From: an uncultured Porphyromonadaceae bacterium
GTDB taxonomy: Bacteria; Bacteroidota; Bacteroidia; Bacteroidales; Muribaculaceae
Length of the DNA stretch: 8,253 nucleotides
Assembly (NCBI GenBank): GCA_947176285.1
Contig: CAMWQF010000113.1
Location: 1 to 8,253, forward strand
Direction of reading: 5' to 3'
Position 1 is the first letter of the stretch. Every line of letters begins with the position of its first letter. The translations under genes and the position numbers were made by a program. Below the pieces are notes generated by a model. It saw only the letters and a program-made list of their open reading frames with translations. It had not been told where the DNA came from and made no database searches. Positions 1-8,238 of this stretch are shown in pieces.

Positions 1-1331
1 AATTCATGGAAGGCCTTCAGCCTTGGCTTTCATTCCTTAAATTCCGTGCAACTCTCGGTAAGGTAGGTAATGACAAACTCCCCAACAATCTCCGTTTCGG
101 ATATCTTGCAGACCCTTATGGTGTGAACGGTGGTGCTGTTCTTGAACGTCCTGCCAATGAAAATCCTTATGGCTATAACTTCGGTACCGGTAATGGAGTT
201 TATGGAACTTTACCGGGAGCATGGGAAATGCAGAAAAACAACCCTGACGTGTCATGGGAAAAGGCTGTGAAGCAAAACTACGGTGTTGAAATCCAGTTCT
301 TCAACGATCGTCTGAAGACAAGTTTTGACTATTATAAGGAACACCGTACTGACATTCTTCTCCAGAATTATGCAGCTTCCACAATCCTCGGTTATACACC
401 TGCCATGACCAACCATGGTATTGTAGACAGTTGGGGATGGGAACTTTCTGTAGGCTGGAACGACTTCGTCGGTAAGGATTTCAGCTACTGGGCACGCTTC
501 AACCTCTCTTTCAATGATAATAAAATCATTCAAGACGGTCAGGCACCTCAGAGTTATGACTACCAGAAGACAGTAGGCCACCGTATCGGTTCACGCTCTC
601 AACTACTCTTCTTCGGCTATTATGAAGGACCGGAGACAGCTGAGAAGTATGCAGCTGCTTATCCCGAGCAATTCATTGCATATGACGCGGATGGCAATCC
701 TTACGATCTTCCTCACGTTCTTCCATCTCAACTCAAGGCAAATTCAAAGCTTAACCCCGGCGACCCAATCTATGTAGACCTCAACGGCGACGGAAAGATT
801 GACAGCAACGACTACAGCCGTGACTTTGGCAAGACTGACGACCCTCGTTTCATCGCCGGTCTCAATTTCGGCTTCGCATGGAAAGGACTTAGCCTTGCAG
901 CACAATTCACAGGAGCATGGGACGTGACCCGCAGTATAAGCGGTGCATTCCAGCAGCCATTCTATAATGCTGCCGGTTCAGGTCAGGGAGGTCTGTTGAA
1001 GACTCATCTTGACGATAGCTGGAGTGCAGAGAATCCTAATGCAGAGTATCCTCGTCCTACATTGGCATACACAAAGCACACTTATGCAGGCTCTACACTC
1101 TGGGAAAAGGACGCAAGCTATCTCAGATGCAAGTCTTTGCAGTTGGCATATGACTTCCACATGCCTTGGCAACAGAAGATTGGTTTGAAAAACCTCCAAC
1201 TCTCATTTAGCGCATACAACCTCTTTACCTTCTCCAAGTATAAATGGGGCGACCCGGAAAACCGCGCAAGCAGCAGTCCGGACTACCCTCTTACAAGAAC
1301 TTATACAGTTGGTCTGAAGGTTGGATTCTAA
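1..1331 (+). CDS. SusC/RagA-like TonB-dependent outer-membrane transporter, C-terminal part (5' end outside window)
   Basis: This is the C-terminal 442 residues of a SusC-family transporter, which imports glycan fragments across the outer membrane with a SusD partner and TonB energy. The reading frame is open from the first full codon (base 3), so the ATG at 6 is an internal methionine and not a start. The family is usually about 1000 residues, so roughly the signal peptide, plug and first half of the barrel lie upstream. Visible family marks are the repeated aromatic beta-strand pattern, an EF-hand-like loop DLNGDGKIDSND at bases 777-812 (visible residues 259-270), the segment SYLRCKSLQLAY, the late-barrel motif YNLFTFSKYKWGDPE, and a terminal VGLKVGF ending in Phe, typical of outer-membrane barrels. 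It ends 25 bases before the susD-like gene, the normal cognate-pair arrangement. Family assignment is firm. The substrate is unknown. Confidence 0.95.
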   Translation, partial: FMEGLQPWLSFLKFRATLGKVGNDKLPNNLRFGYLADPYGVNGGAVLERPANENPYGYNFGTGNGVYGTLPGAWEMQKNNPDVSWEKAVKQNYGVEIQFFNDRLKTSFDYYKEHRTDILLQNYAASTILGYTPAMTNHGIVDSWGWELSVGWNDFVGKDFSYWARFNLSFNDNKIIQDGQAPQSYDYQKTVGHRIGSRSQLLFFGYYEGPETAEKYAAAYPEQFIAYDADGNPYDLPHVLPSQLKANSKLNPGDPIYVDLNGDGKIDSNDYSRDFGKTDDPRFIAGLNFGFAWKGLSLAAQFTGAWDVTRSISGAFQQPFYNAAGSGQGGLLKTHLDDSWSAENPNAEYPRPTLAYTKHTYAGSTLWEKDASYLRCKSLQLAYDFHMPWQQKIGLKNLQLSFSAYNLFTFSKYKWGDPENRASSSPDYPLTRTYTVGLKVGF

Positions 1332-1356
1332 TGCAACAAAGTAAAACTACGAAATC

Positions 1357-3480
1357 ATGAAAAAAGCATTTCACAGCATATTCGCAATGATACTTGCAGG
1401 CATGGCTGCCACAAGCTGTACCGACGAGGTGCAGTTGGGCAATGCCTTCCTTGACAAGGTTCCCGGTGGCACTACCAACCTCGACAGTATCTTCGCAAAC
1501 TCTGATTATGTAAATCAATTGCTGACCGGCATCTACAATAAGCAATACTATGGTCTCCCCTACAATAACACGGGAAAGAATCAGGCAGCAAGTCCTTATA
1601 ATGGCAAGCTCGATGCCCTGACCGACCTTTATCAGATGCACTGGTCAAGCTGCAAAGTATGGTCTTCCTACTATACAGCCACATTCTCTTCAAAAGAAGA
1701 TCCTCTTATTTCTTTTTCTAATGACTATGTATGGGAAACAGTGCATCTTGTTTCTATTATGAAGGAGAACATCGATAGATGTCCGGGATTAAGCGACAGA
1801 GAAAAACGATATATCATCGCTCAAGCTAAGGCACTGCAGGCATTTGCTTATTCAATCCTTTTGCCTCACTATGGCGGTCTTCCTATCATTGAGAAAACTA
1901 TCACTGATGCTAATGAGACCATCAGTGATGAATACGGCGAACGCAAGGCAGGACAACGCTGCACATTCGAGCAAACCGTAAATGCTATCGTAAAATGGTG
2001 TGATGAAGCAAAAGACGACCTTTATTGGGCTTATAATGGCAATGATGCCGAATCAAGTTCTCGTCAGACCGGACGCTGGACAAAAGCCGGTGTTATGGCA
2101 CTAAAGGCTCAGGTGCTATGGCTTGCTGCTTCTCCCCTTTATAATGGAGCCCCTTATTTTGGTGGAGAATCTGAAGCAGAACAACAAAATTTAGTAGGAT
2201 ATGGAAGTTTCGACCAAAGTCGTTGGCAGCGAGCTCTCCAGGCTTTCGAGGATTTTTGGGAGGAAAACAGAAAGAACGGTGAATACTACCATCTATATCA
2301 GGCAGAGAAAAAGAATCTTGACGGATACCGTCTAGCCTATCGTCGAGGATATTTCTTTGATGATAGCCCCGAGAATATCCATTGGACCAAAGTAGCAAGT
2401 ATCTACGGTAGCCAAGGTGCTTACAGCTGGCTGAACTGGAACACATGGTCAGTAAACCGTTCAAACAACCATCCGACACTCGAATATATCGAGATGTTCC
2501 CATGGAGCGATGGCAAACCATTCGATCATGACAGGGACTTTAAGTATAAAGAAACTTATACTGTAGATAAAGATGGTTCCACTTGGGATGTCTACACTTG
2601 CCTCTCCGGCACCTACGATAAGCTTTTCTACGAATACAAATATTCATCTCGTAATGGCTTCTCGAAGACTTATTCCCGTGACCCACGTCTATACGAAAAT
2701 GCGACAGTGTCCGGAACATTCCAGAATCTTGCTCTTCAGTCTGCCGACGGCAAAGCTACAGGACGTATCATGGAGACTTGGGTCGGTGGCTATGATGCGG
2801 GACAATGTGTAAAGCATCCTACGGATAATACACTCGTAGAAGCACTAACTACATATTGTCCAACTGGTTTTGCAGCTTATAAGTATGTGCTCAACCAGAT
2901 AGAATGGCACCGTGACCCGAACATGCACTGGAACGTGCTTACTATTCCGGATATGATCCTCATGTATGCCGAGTGTCTTGCAGAATGCGGACGAAACCAA
3001 GATGCTATCAATCAAGTCGACCTGATTCGTTCTCGTGTAGGCATGAAGAGCATCGCTTCAAGCTACAACAACAGCCTGAATCTTAAGACCGACAAGAACA
3101 ACCTTATCGAAGAAATCCTTCGTGAACGTGCTTGCGAGCTTGGCCTCACAAATGCAAGATATATCGACATGATTCGCCGCAAACGTACCGATTGGATGAC
3201 TAAGAAACTTCATGGCATGGCTACATTCCGCATGAACAAGAACTCTAAGAATGAATGGATACGTCGTAATTCTCCATATTATGGCGATGACGCCAATAAT
3301 AAAATGGACGAACCTGCACGATTCGAGTATGAGTTCTTCGAACTGACTCAAGGTAAGCGAGTGCTATGGGATTATGCCGACGATCAGCAAAATCCAGAAG
3401 TATTGAAGTGGTTTATGATGCCATTCCCACAGGATGAGATCAATAAGGGCTATGGCCTGATACAAAACCCGGGATGGTAA
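1357..3480 (+). CDS. SusD/RagB-like glycan-binding surface lipoprotein, large (707 aa), partner of the upstream SusC
   Basis: SusD-family proteins are outer-leaflet lipoproteins that cap a SusC barrel and bind glycan. The first 24 residues form an SPII signal: MKK, a hydrophobic core, then lipobox ATSC with the lipidated Cys at 21, followed by TDE, acidic as in Bacteroidota surface-export signals. Family marks in order: AQAKALQAF and HYGGLPII around residues 155-178 (N-terminal SusD_like region), WTKAGVMALKAQVLWLAASPLYN around 240-263 (TPR helices), MFPWSDGKPF at 380-389, RDPR at 441-444, then the C-terminal RagB/SusD region with PDMILMYAECL near 533, ILRERACELG near 587 and the ending IQNPGW. 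At 707 aa it is longer than the common 500-600 aa. The extra length seems to lie in the middle, including an aromatic-rich stretch at about 310-390 with W343, W358, W361, W364 and W383. Upstream sequence is A-rich with no clear Shine-Dalgarno. The start is chosen because the signal peptide begins there. Confidence 0.95.
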   Translation: MKKAFHSIFAMILAGMAATSCTDEVQLGNAFLDKVPGGTTNLDSIFANSDYVNQLLTGIYNKQYYGLPYNNTGKNQAASPYNGKLDALTDLYQMHWSSCKVWSSYYTATFSSKEDPLISFSNDYVWETVHLVSIMKENIDRCPGLSDREKRYIIAQAKALQAFAYSILLPHYGGLPIIEKTITDANETISDEYGERKAGQRCTFEQTVNAIVKWCDEAKDDLYWAYNGNDAESSSRQTGRWTKAGVMALKAQVLWLAASPLYNGAPYFGGESEAEQQNLVGYGSFDQSRWQRALQAFEDFWEENRKNGEYYHLYQAEKKNLDGYRLAYRRGYFFDDSPENIHWTKVASIYGSQGAYSWLNWNTWSVNRSNNHPTLEYIEMFPWSDGKPFDHDRDFKYKETYTVDKDGSTWDVYTCLSGTYDKLFYEYKYSSRNGFSKTYSRDPRLYENATVSGTFQNLALQSADGKATGRIMETWVGGYDAGQCVKHPTDNTLVEALTTYCPTGFAAYKYVLNQIEWHRDPNMHWNVLTIPDMILMYAECLAECGRNQDAINQVDLIRSRVGMKSIASSYNNSLNLKTDKNNLIEEILRERACELGLTNARYIDMIRRKRTDWMTKKLHGMATFRMNKNSKNEWIRRNSPYYGDDANNKMDEPARFEYEFFELTQGKRVLWDYADDQQNPEVLKWFMMPFPQDEINKGYGLIQNPGW

Positions 3481-3540
3481 TCCATTCGACACGAAAGTAT
3501 TCAAACAACATCATCTCAAACGAGACATAAAGAGACAAAA

Positions 3541-6384
3541 ATGAAATCAAAAAATATATTTCTAATGTCGCTCGCCGCCGGAATCTCTCTGTCAGCATTT
3601 GCTCAGGAGGGAACGGACAGTGTGGTGAATTCATGGCTTAACCAAGAATACAACATCGGTGTTGATTTAGGCGTGACCCGTGAAAATTCTACCGCTTCTG
3701 TAAGTGTGATTACGAATGACGCAGTCAACAGGCGCAGTGCGAAAAACGTAGGCAATTCGCTCATAGGACATGGCAAAGGCCTTATTACAATTGCCGGCAC
3801 AGGAACATACTACGCTCAAAATCCAACTTTCTACGTGCGCGGACTTCAAAGTCTTTCAGGAAGCACACCACTTATCTTAGTGGATGGAATTGAACGAGAC
3901 ATTACTCTTGTCGACCCTGAAGAAGTGCTCGAAGTGCAGATCATGAAGGATGCTGCTGCCACTGCACTCTACGGCTACAAAGGCGCCGATGGCATAATCA
4001 ATGTGATAACAAAACGTGGAGAATACAATTCTCGTACTATCCGAGTGAACTATGAGCATGTTTTCTCTAATATGACCAACAAACCTCAGTTTGTAGACGG
4101 AGCGACTTATGCAAAGGCTATGAACGAGGCCCTCTATAATGAAGGTCAAGGACAATTTGCAAAATACACTCAGCAGGAAATCGATGCATTTGCAAGCGGC
4201 CAATATCCTCTTCTCTACCCCAACGTGAATTGGGGTGCCGAGACTTATCGCAACCATGCAAATGGCGATCGCGCTTCTATTGAATTTTCCGGTGGTGGCG
4301 AAAGATTCCGCTACTTCTCAATGGTGAATTTCCTCTATAGCGATGGCTTCATCAAGGATGCTCACAAAAACGACGGATACTCCACTCAAGACAAGTATGT
4401 CAGAGGAAACGTACGCATCAACCTGGATGTAGACCTTTTCAAATATACTCAACTAAAGTCAAACATCTTCACTTCTCTTGGTGAAATGCAATGTCCCGGT
4501 GATCAGGCAAACCTCTGGAGCATGATCTACAGCACTCCTGCTGTTGCTTTCCCAATTAGGAATGACAATGGTGTATGGGGTGGCAATTCAACCTGGTCGG
4601 GCGATAACAACCCATACGCTCAGTCAACTAATGCAGCCTACACTAAGATCTTTGACCGCTCACTCTTCTTCAATGCTGAAATCGTTCAGGATCTTTGCAT
4701 GGTGACTCCCGGTCTTAAATTCAATGTAGGAGCAAGCTACGACATCATATCAAATATCGTGGAAAATCACTCCAAGAAGTATAACTATGGTATGAACAAC
4801 GTTACCGAATGGGTTGATGGAGTTCCTCAGTACACATATTGGGAAGTAGCAGACCAAGCTACAGAAATGGGTTCCGGAGCATCTATGACATCATTCCAGC
4901 GTCGGCTTAATGCTTGGGCAGGATTCAACTATGACAGAACATTTGGCGACAAGCACCGCGTGATGGCTCAACTTAAGTATTTCTACGACTTCGAGTCTCC
5001 GATGGGCAAAAACACCAGCATCTACCGCCATAATGTCTCACTTTGGGGACAATATACTTTTGCCAACAGATATTCACTTGGCGTGATATTGGCAGAAATG
5101 GGATCATCCCGTCTTGCCCCCGGCACTAAGTGGAGTTTCTCACCGACAGTATCTCTTGGGGCAGTTATCCTCAACAACGATGATCTTGCTGTCAACTTCT
5201 TGAAAGCCCGTGGATCATGGGGTATTCAAAACCTTGACCGTCTGCCGGGTGACAACGTATGGAACTACTATCAGCAAGCATATCAAACAACTGGCGTTTC
5301 TTATCCATGGTCAAGCAAATATGACGGTGGAGCCACTTGGGGTGAAACCACAGTGCTTCAAACTCCGACTGTAAATCCGACTCACGAAAAGGTTGCTAAA
5401 TATGATGTTGGTATCGATGCAAGTTTCCTCGGATGCATCAACCTTACTGCTGACTATTTCTACAATCGCCACTATGACATCTTCGTAGACGGTTCCGGAG
5501 CATACTCAAGCCTCATCGGTTTCTCTGCTCCTTTCAAGAATCAAGGTAAAGTGGACAACCGTGGTGTAGACATCGAACTAGACTTCAACAAGAACTTTGG
5601 TGATTGGAACGTAATGGCCGGCGGATCATTCCTTTTTGCAAAGAGCAAGATCGTAGATATGGCTGAAGAGCCTAAAGCATTTGACAACCTTGTCAACACA
5701 GGAAATCCTCTCAGCTCTACTTATGGTCTCGTTGCTTTAGGATTGTTCACTTCTCAGGAAGAGATTGACAACTACTACCCACAGACATTCTCAACCGTCC
5801 GCCCTGGCGATATCAAGTATGCCGACCTCAATGGCGACCATGTGATTGATGCCAACGACGTGACTAAAATAGGACACAATGCCATTTGCCCTGAGATATT
5901 CTACACCTTCAATCTTGGTGCTGAATACAAAGGCATAGGTCTTGTGGCTCACTTCCAGGGTGTAGGCAACTGGGGTTGCAACCTTGCTTCTCAAGGCTAC
6001 TACTGGGGATTGATCAACAATTCCTCACTTGCTCAGGAAGTATATGACAACCGTTGGAACGCTGAGTCAAACAACAGTGCTGATGCACTCTATCCACGTC
6101 TCAGTTCATCAACCAATGCTAACAACTACAGAACAAGCACATTCTGGCAGAGAGACCGCAGTTATCTGAAACTCCGCAATATCGAGCTTTACTATAACTT
6201 CGACAAGAATCTTCTTGCAAAAACCGGATTTATCACAGATGCACGCGTATTTGTACGTGGAGTAGACCTTTGCAATATTGCAACCGGCGGAGACGACAAA
6301 CTCACAGGACTTGATCCTGAAGCCACCGGCATTTCTGCTCCTCTAAGCCGCCAGATAGCAGTAGGCGTCAAACTCACTTTCTAA
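3541..6384 (+). CDS. SusC/RagA-like TonB-dependent outer-membrane transporter, complete, lacking the usual N-terminal extension
   Basis: This complete 947-residue SusC-family transporter should import oligosaccharides with the SusD-like protein encoded 28 bases downstream. An SPI signal peptide spans residues 1-21, with cleavage expected at AFA|Q. The plug is clear: FYVRG near 97, PLILVDG near 110, IMKDAAATALYG near 134-145 and KGADGIINVITKRG near 147-160. A long beta-barrel follows, with an EF-hand-like loop DLNGDHVIDAND at 762-773 and a terminal VGVKLTF ending in Phe. Only about 75 mature residues precede FYVRG. There is no room for the carboxypeptidase-D-like domain that most SusCs carry. 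Where DEVVVVGYG-type TonB boxes usually sit, this protein has YNIGVDLGVTRE. The start is the only plausible one: no ATG, GTG or TTG lies in frame between the previous stop and 3541, and the sequence just upstream is A-rich (gacaaaa). No TAnnTTTG -7 element is visible in the 60-base gap, so it is probably co-transcribed with the first pair. Confidence 0.96.
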   Translation: MKSKNIFLMSLAAGISLSAFAQEGTDSVVNSWLNQEYNIGVDLGVTRENSTASVSVITNDAVNRRSAKNVGNSLIGHGKGLITIAGTGTYYAQNPTFYVRGLQSLSGSTPLILVDGIERDITLVDPEEVLEVQIMKDAAATALYGYKGADGIINVITKRGEYNSRTIRVNYEHVFSNMTNKPQFVDGATYAKAMNEALYNEGQGQFAKYTQQEIDAFASGQYPLLYPNVNWGAETYRNHANGDRASIEFSGGGERFRYFSMVNFLYSDGFIKDAHKNDGYSTQDKYVRGNVRINLDVDLFKYTQLKSNIFTSLGEMQCPGDQANLWSMIYSTPAVAFPIRNDNGVWGGNSTWSGDNNPYAQSTNAAYTKIFDRSLFFNAEIVQDLCMVTPGLKFNVGASYDIISNIVENHSKKYNYGMNNVTEWVDGVPQYTYWEVADQATEMGSGASMTSFQRRLNAWAGFNYDRTFGDKHRVMAQLKYFYDFESPMGKNTSIYRHNVSLWGQYTFANRYSLGVILAEMGSSRLAPGTKWSFSPTVSLGAVILNNDDLAVNFLKARGSWGIQNLDRLPGDNVWNYYQQAYQTTGVSYPWSSKYDGGATWGETTVLQTPTVNPTHEKVAKYDVGIDASFLGCINLTADYFYNRHYDIFVDGSGAYSSLIGFSAPFKNQGKVDNRGVDIELDFNKNFGDWNVMAGGSFLFAKSKIVDMAEEPKAFDNLVNTGNPLSSTYGLVALGLFTSQEEIDNYYPQTFSTVRPGDIKYADLNGDHVIDANDVTKIGHNAICPEIFYTFNLGAEYKGIGLVAHFQGVGNWGCNLASQGYYWGLINNSSLAQEVYDNRWNAESNNSADALYPRLSSSTNANNYRTSTFWQRDRSYLKLRNIELYYNFDKNLLAKTGFITDARVFVRGVDLCNIATGGDDKLTGLDPEATGISAPLSRQIAVGVKLTF

Positions 6385-6412
6385 CCTTTCTTACTTCTAA
6401 AATTCAAGAATA

Positions 6413-8143
6413 ATGAAACTTACGCATATATTAAGCGGTGTAGCCTTCCTTGCTCTCGGAATGACAGCCTGCTCCGATCAGATGAACCACAAGGAGTTCA
6501 AGATCAATGACGAAGAGTGGGTGAAGAGAGATTTCGGCAGTGTCGGAAAGATCATCACACACATCTACAGAAATCTTGATTATGATCATGGTCAGACCTA
6601 CGGAGGCGCAATGCTTGCATCTGCTACCGATGAAGCTGTCTATAGTCATCAAGGAGGCTCAATAGAATCGTACTATAATGGCGCATGGAGTGCGTCAAAT
6701 GCCAACGGAAGCACCTGGACCACATGCTGGGATGCAATCTCCTATTGCAATCTTTATCTCGACAAATTTACCGGCCTTGAATTTCCGGAACATAAACTCG
6801 AGAAAGGATACGTAGATGAAATGATCAAATACAACAACCAGCAGTGGGAAGTTCGCTTTATGCGCGCTTACTATTATTTCCTGCTTGTGCGTCAGTATGG
6901 CGACGTTCCATTGATCACTGAATACATGAACGCTGAAGATGCCAACTCCCAGCCAAGAGTATCTTCTGACAAGATTTTCGAATTTATCGATGAAGAATGC
7001 TATGCTATTAAAGACAGCATTATTGCAAACTATTCCGGAGCATTCAACTCTATAGAGGATGAAACGGGCAGAGTGAATAATCTTGGTGTGCTCGCTCTCC
7101 GTGCCCGCGCTGCTCTTTATCATGCTTCTCCCCTCTTCACAAAGGGAAAAGATAATAATGAAAAAAGAGAACTCTGGTATGAGGCTGCTCTTCGCAACAA
7201 GGAATGTATAGATTCATGCTCAGCGCGCGGAATGCGCCTTGCTAACGATTACTCCGTTCTTTTCGGAGGTGACAGCTGGCAGAATTCCGAATCTATCAAA
7301 GAAATCATTTTTGCTCGCCGTGTAGCTGACGACAGAGCTATGGAAACCAGAAATTTCCCAATTGGCATGGCAGGAGGCAATGGAGGCAACTGTCCAACAG
7401 AAAACCTTGTGTCAGCATATGAAACAACCAAAGGACTTCCTATCGATCAAGATCCGGATTATGATCCACAGAATCCTTATGCAAACCGCGATTCTCGTCT
7501 TGCTGTAACAGTGGCTGTAAATGGAGAAAAATGGCCAAACGAACTTCCATCTGATGCTCTTGAAATTTGGTATGGTGGTGCAAACTCCCGCTCTGTTTCA
7601 TATGGAACTCCTACCGGATACTATCTGAAGAAATATGTAAATCGTGAACAGAAGATTTCGGGTTCAGGTCCAACTACCACTAAGCACACATGGGTTCTCT
7701 TCCGCATGGGGCAACTCTATCTTGATTACGCAGAAGCACTCCTCAACTACAGTGGAAGCGGATATGACACTCCTGATGAGTTCACAATGTCTGCGGCAGA
7801 GGCAATCAACCTCGTTCGTAAACGTGCCGGTCAGCCGGAACTACCCAATTCTCTTTCTTTTGAAGATTTCGAAAAGAGATATGAAAATGAACGATTCGTA
7901 GAACTCGCATTCGAAGGTCACCGTATGTATGATGTCCGCCGTTGGCTAAAAGGTCCTCAGTATTTCGTCGACATCAAGGTGATGGAGATCACGAAAAATG
8001 GCGACCAAATTACATACACTCCTGTGATGAATCCATCTTACATCACTCCACGCACTTGGCCCGGAGATAAAGGCTATCTATGGCCAATACCCCAGGCTGA
8101 AGTATTGAAGTCAGGTGCTCTTACACAGAACCCGGACTGGTAA
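6413..8143 (+). CDS. SusD/RagB-like glycan-binding surface lipoprotein (576 aa), partner of the second SusC
   Basis: This is the likely lid of the preceding SusC barrel. The SPII signal has a hydrophobic core at residues 5-16 and lipobox MTAC, with the lipidated Cys at 20, followed by SDQ. Family marks: RAYYYFLLVRQYGDVPLI from residue 151, LALRARAALYHASPLF near 227-242 (TPR helices), NRDSRL from 358, then the C-terminal SusD_RagB region with FRMGQLYLDYAEALL near 430-444, INLVRKRAGQPELP, NERFVELAFEGHRMYDVRRW near 492-511, and the ending YLWPIPQ...LTQNPDW. Length is ordinary for the family. The conserved RDPR motif reads RDSR (359-362), a mild departure. It shares motifs but little obvious extended identity with the 707-aa SusD upstream, so the two are not a recent duplication. 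The start follows the previous stop by 28 bases in an A/T-rich context (caagaata) with no clear Shine-Dalgarno. It appears to be the last gene of the visible transcription unit. Confidence 0.96.
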   Translation: MKLTHILSGVAFLALGMTACSDQMNHKEFKINDEEWVKRDFGSVGKIITHIYRNLDYDHGQTYGGAMLASATDEAVYSHQGGSIESYYNGAWSASNANGSTWTTCWDAISYCNLYLDKFTGLEFPEHKLEKGYVDEMIKYNNQQWEVRFMRAYYYFLLVRQYGDVPLITEYMNAEDANSQPRVSSDKIFEFIDEECYAIKDSIIANYSGAFNSIEDETGRVNNLGVLALRARAALYHASPLFTKGKDNNEKRELWYEAALRNKECIDSCSARGMRLANDYSVLFGGDSWQNSESIKEIIFARRVADDRAMETRNFPIGMAGGNGGNCPTENLVSAYETTKGLPIDQDPDYDPQNPYANRDSRLAVTVAVNGEKWPNELPSDALEIWYGGANSRSVSYGTPTGYYLKKYVNREQKISGSGPTTTKHTWVLFRMGQLYLDYAEALLNYSGSGYDTPDEFTMSAAEAINLVRKRAGQPELPNSLSFEDFEKRYENERFVELAFEGHRMYDVRRWLKGPQYFVDIKVMEITKNGDQITYTPVMNPSYITPRTWPGDKGYLWPIPQAEVLKSGALTQNPDW

Positions 8144-8156
8144 ATAACTAATTAGA

Positions 8157-8222
8157 AGCCCCCCAGCCCCCTAAAGGGGGTGAGATTTGATTCTTTATCA
8201 CCCCTTTAGGGGACTGGTGGCT
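8157..8222. repeat. Imperfect inverted repeat with C/G-rich palindromic arms (REP/BIME-like intergenic element)
   Basis: Two arms lie head to head 13 bases after the last stop codon. The left arm is 8157-8183 (27 bases) and the right arm 8198-8222 (25 bases), with a 14-base AT-rich loop at 8184-8197. The reverse complement of the right arm matches the left except for a C/A and a C/T difference and one base of length on each side of the inner stem. Each arm is itself a small palindrome: CCCCC-TAAA-GGGGG at 8167-8180 and CCCC-TTTA-GGGG at 8201-8212. The whole can form one long hairpin or two small ones. C/G-run elements of this kind recur between genes in Bacteroidota genomes, as I recall. Copy number and identity cannot be tested from one window. 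Confidence 0.75.
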
Positions 8223-8238
8223 AAACCCATAATTTTTT
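8157..8238 (+). terminator. Possible transcription terminator after the last susD-like gene
   Basis: The strong inverted repeat at 8157-8222 follows the last gene closely, and a run of six T residues sits at 8233-8238. This could end the operon transcript or protect its 3' end. The T-run begins about ten bases after the stem, farther than in a canonical intrinsic terminator, so the assignment is tentative and the hairpin may be only a repeat element. Beyond it, up to the window edge, I see no gene start and no convincing promoter. Confidence 0.3.

Noticed and set aside
6..8. ATG at 6 as the start of the first gene.
   Set aside because: The frame is open to the window edge, and the protein begins mid-barrel without a signal peptide or plug, so this is an internal codon of a truncated view.
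252..581. Open frames of 60-142 codons on the minus strand across the window, and short plus-strand frames inside the susD-like genes (2573-2812, 7644-7901).
   Set aside because: All lie inside the four long genes, which have firm family motifs. The shadow translations show no recognisable domain and no independent gene spacing.
3398..3410. The 13-base string GAAGTATTGAAGT occurs near the 3' end of both susD-like genes (also at 8099-8111).
   Set aside because: Both encode EVLK, but at different places relative to the C-terminal motifs. No flanking identity is seen, so it looks like coincidence.
3485..3495. Short hairpin TTCG-ACA-CGAA in the gap between the two pairs, as a possible attenuator or processing site.
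   Set aside because: Only four base pairs with a three-base loop, no T-tract and no extension of the stem. This is expected by chance.
3478..3543. The first susD-like gene and the second susC-like gene are in the same frame, separated by one TAA and 20 sense codons, suggesting possible readthrough fusion.
   Set aside because: A shared frame has a one-in-three chance, and 20 codons without a stop are not rare. The downstream protein starts with a clean signal peptide, which would be useless inside a fusion.
8182..8189. GAGATTTG, resembling the Bacteroidota -7 promoter element TAnnTTTG.
   Set aside because: The first base of the element is wrong, it overlaps the inverted repeat and its loop, and no clear -33 element or downstream gene is visible.
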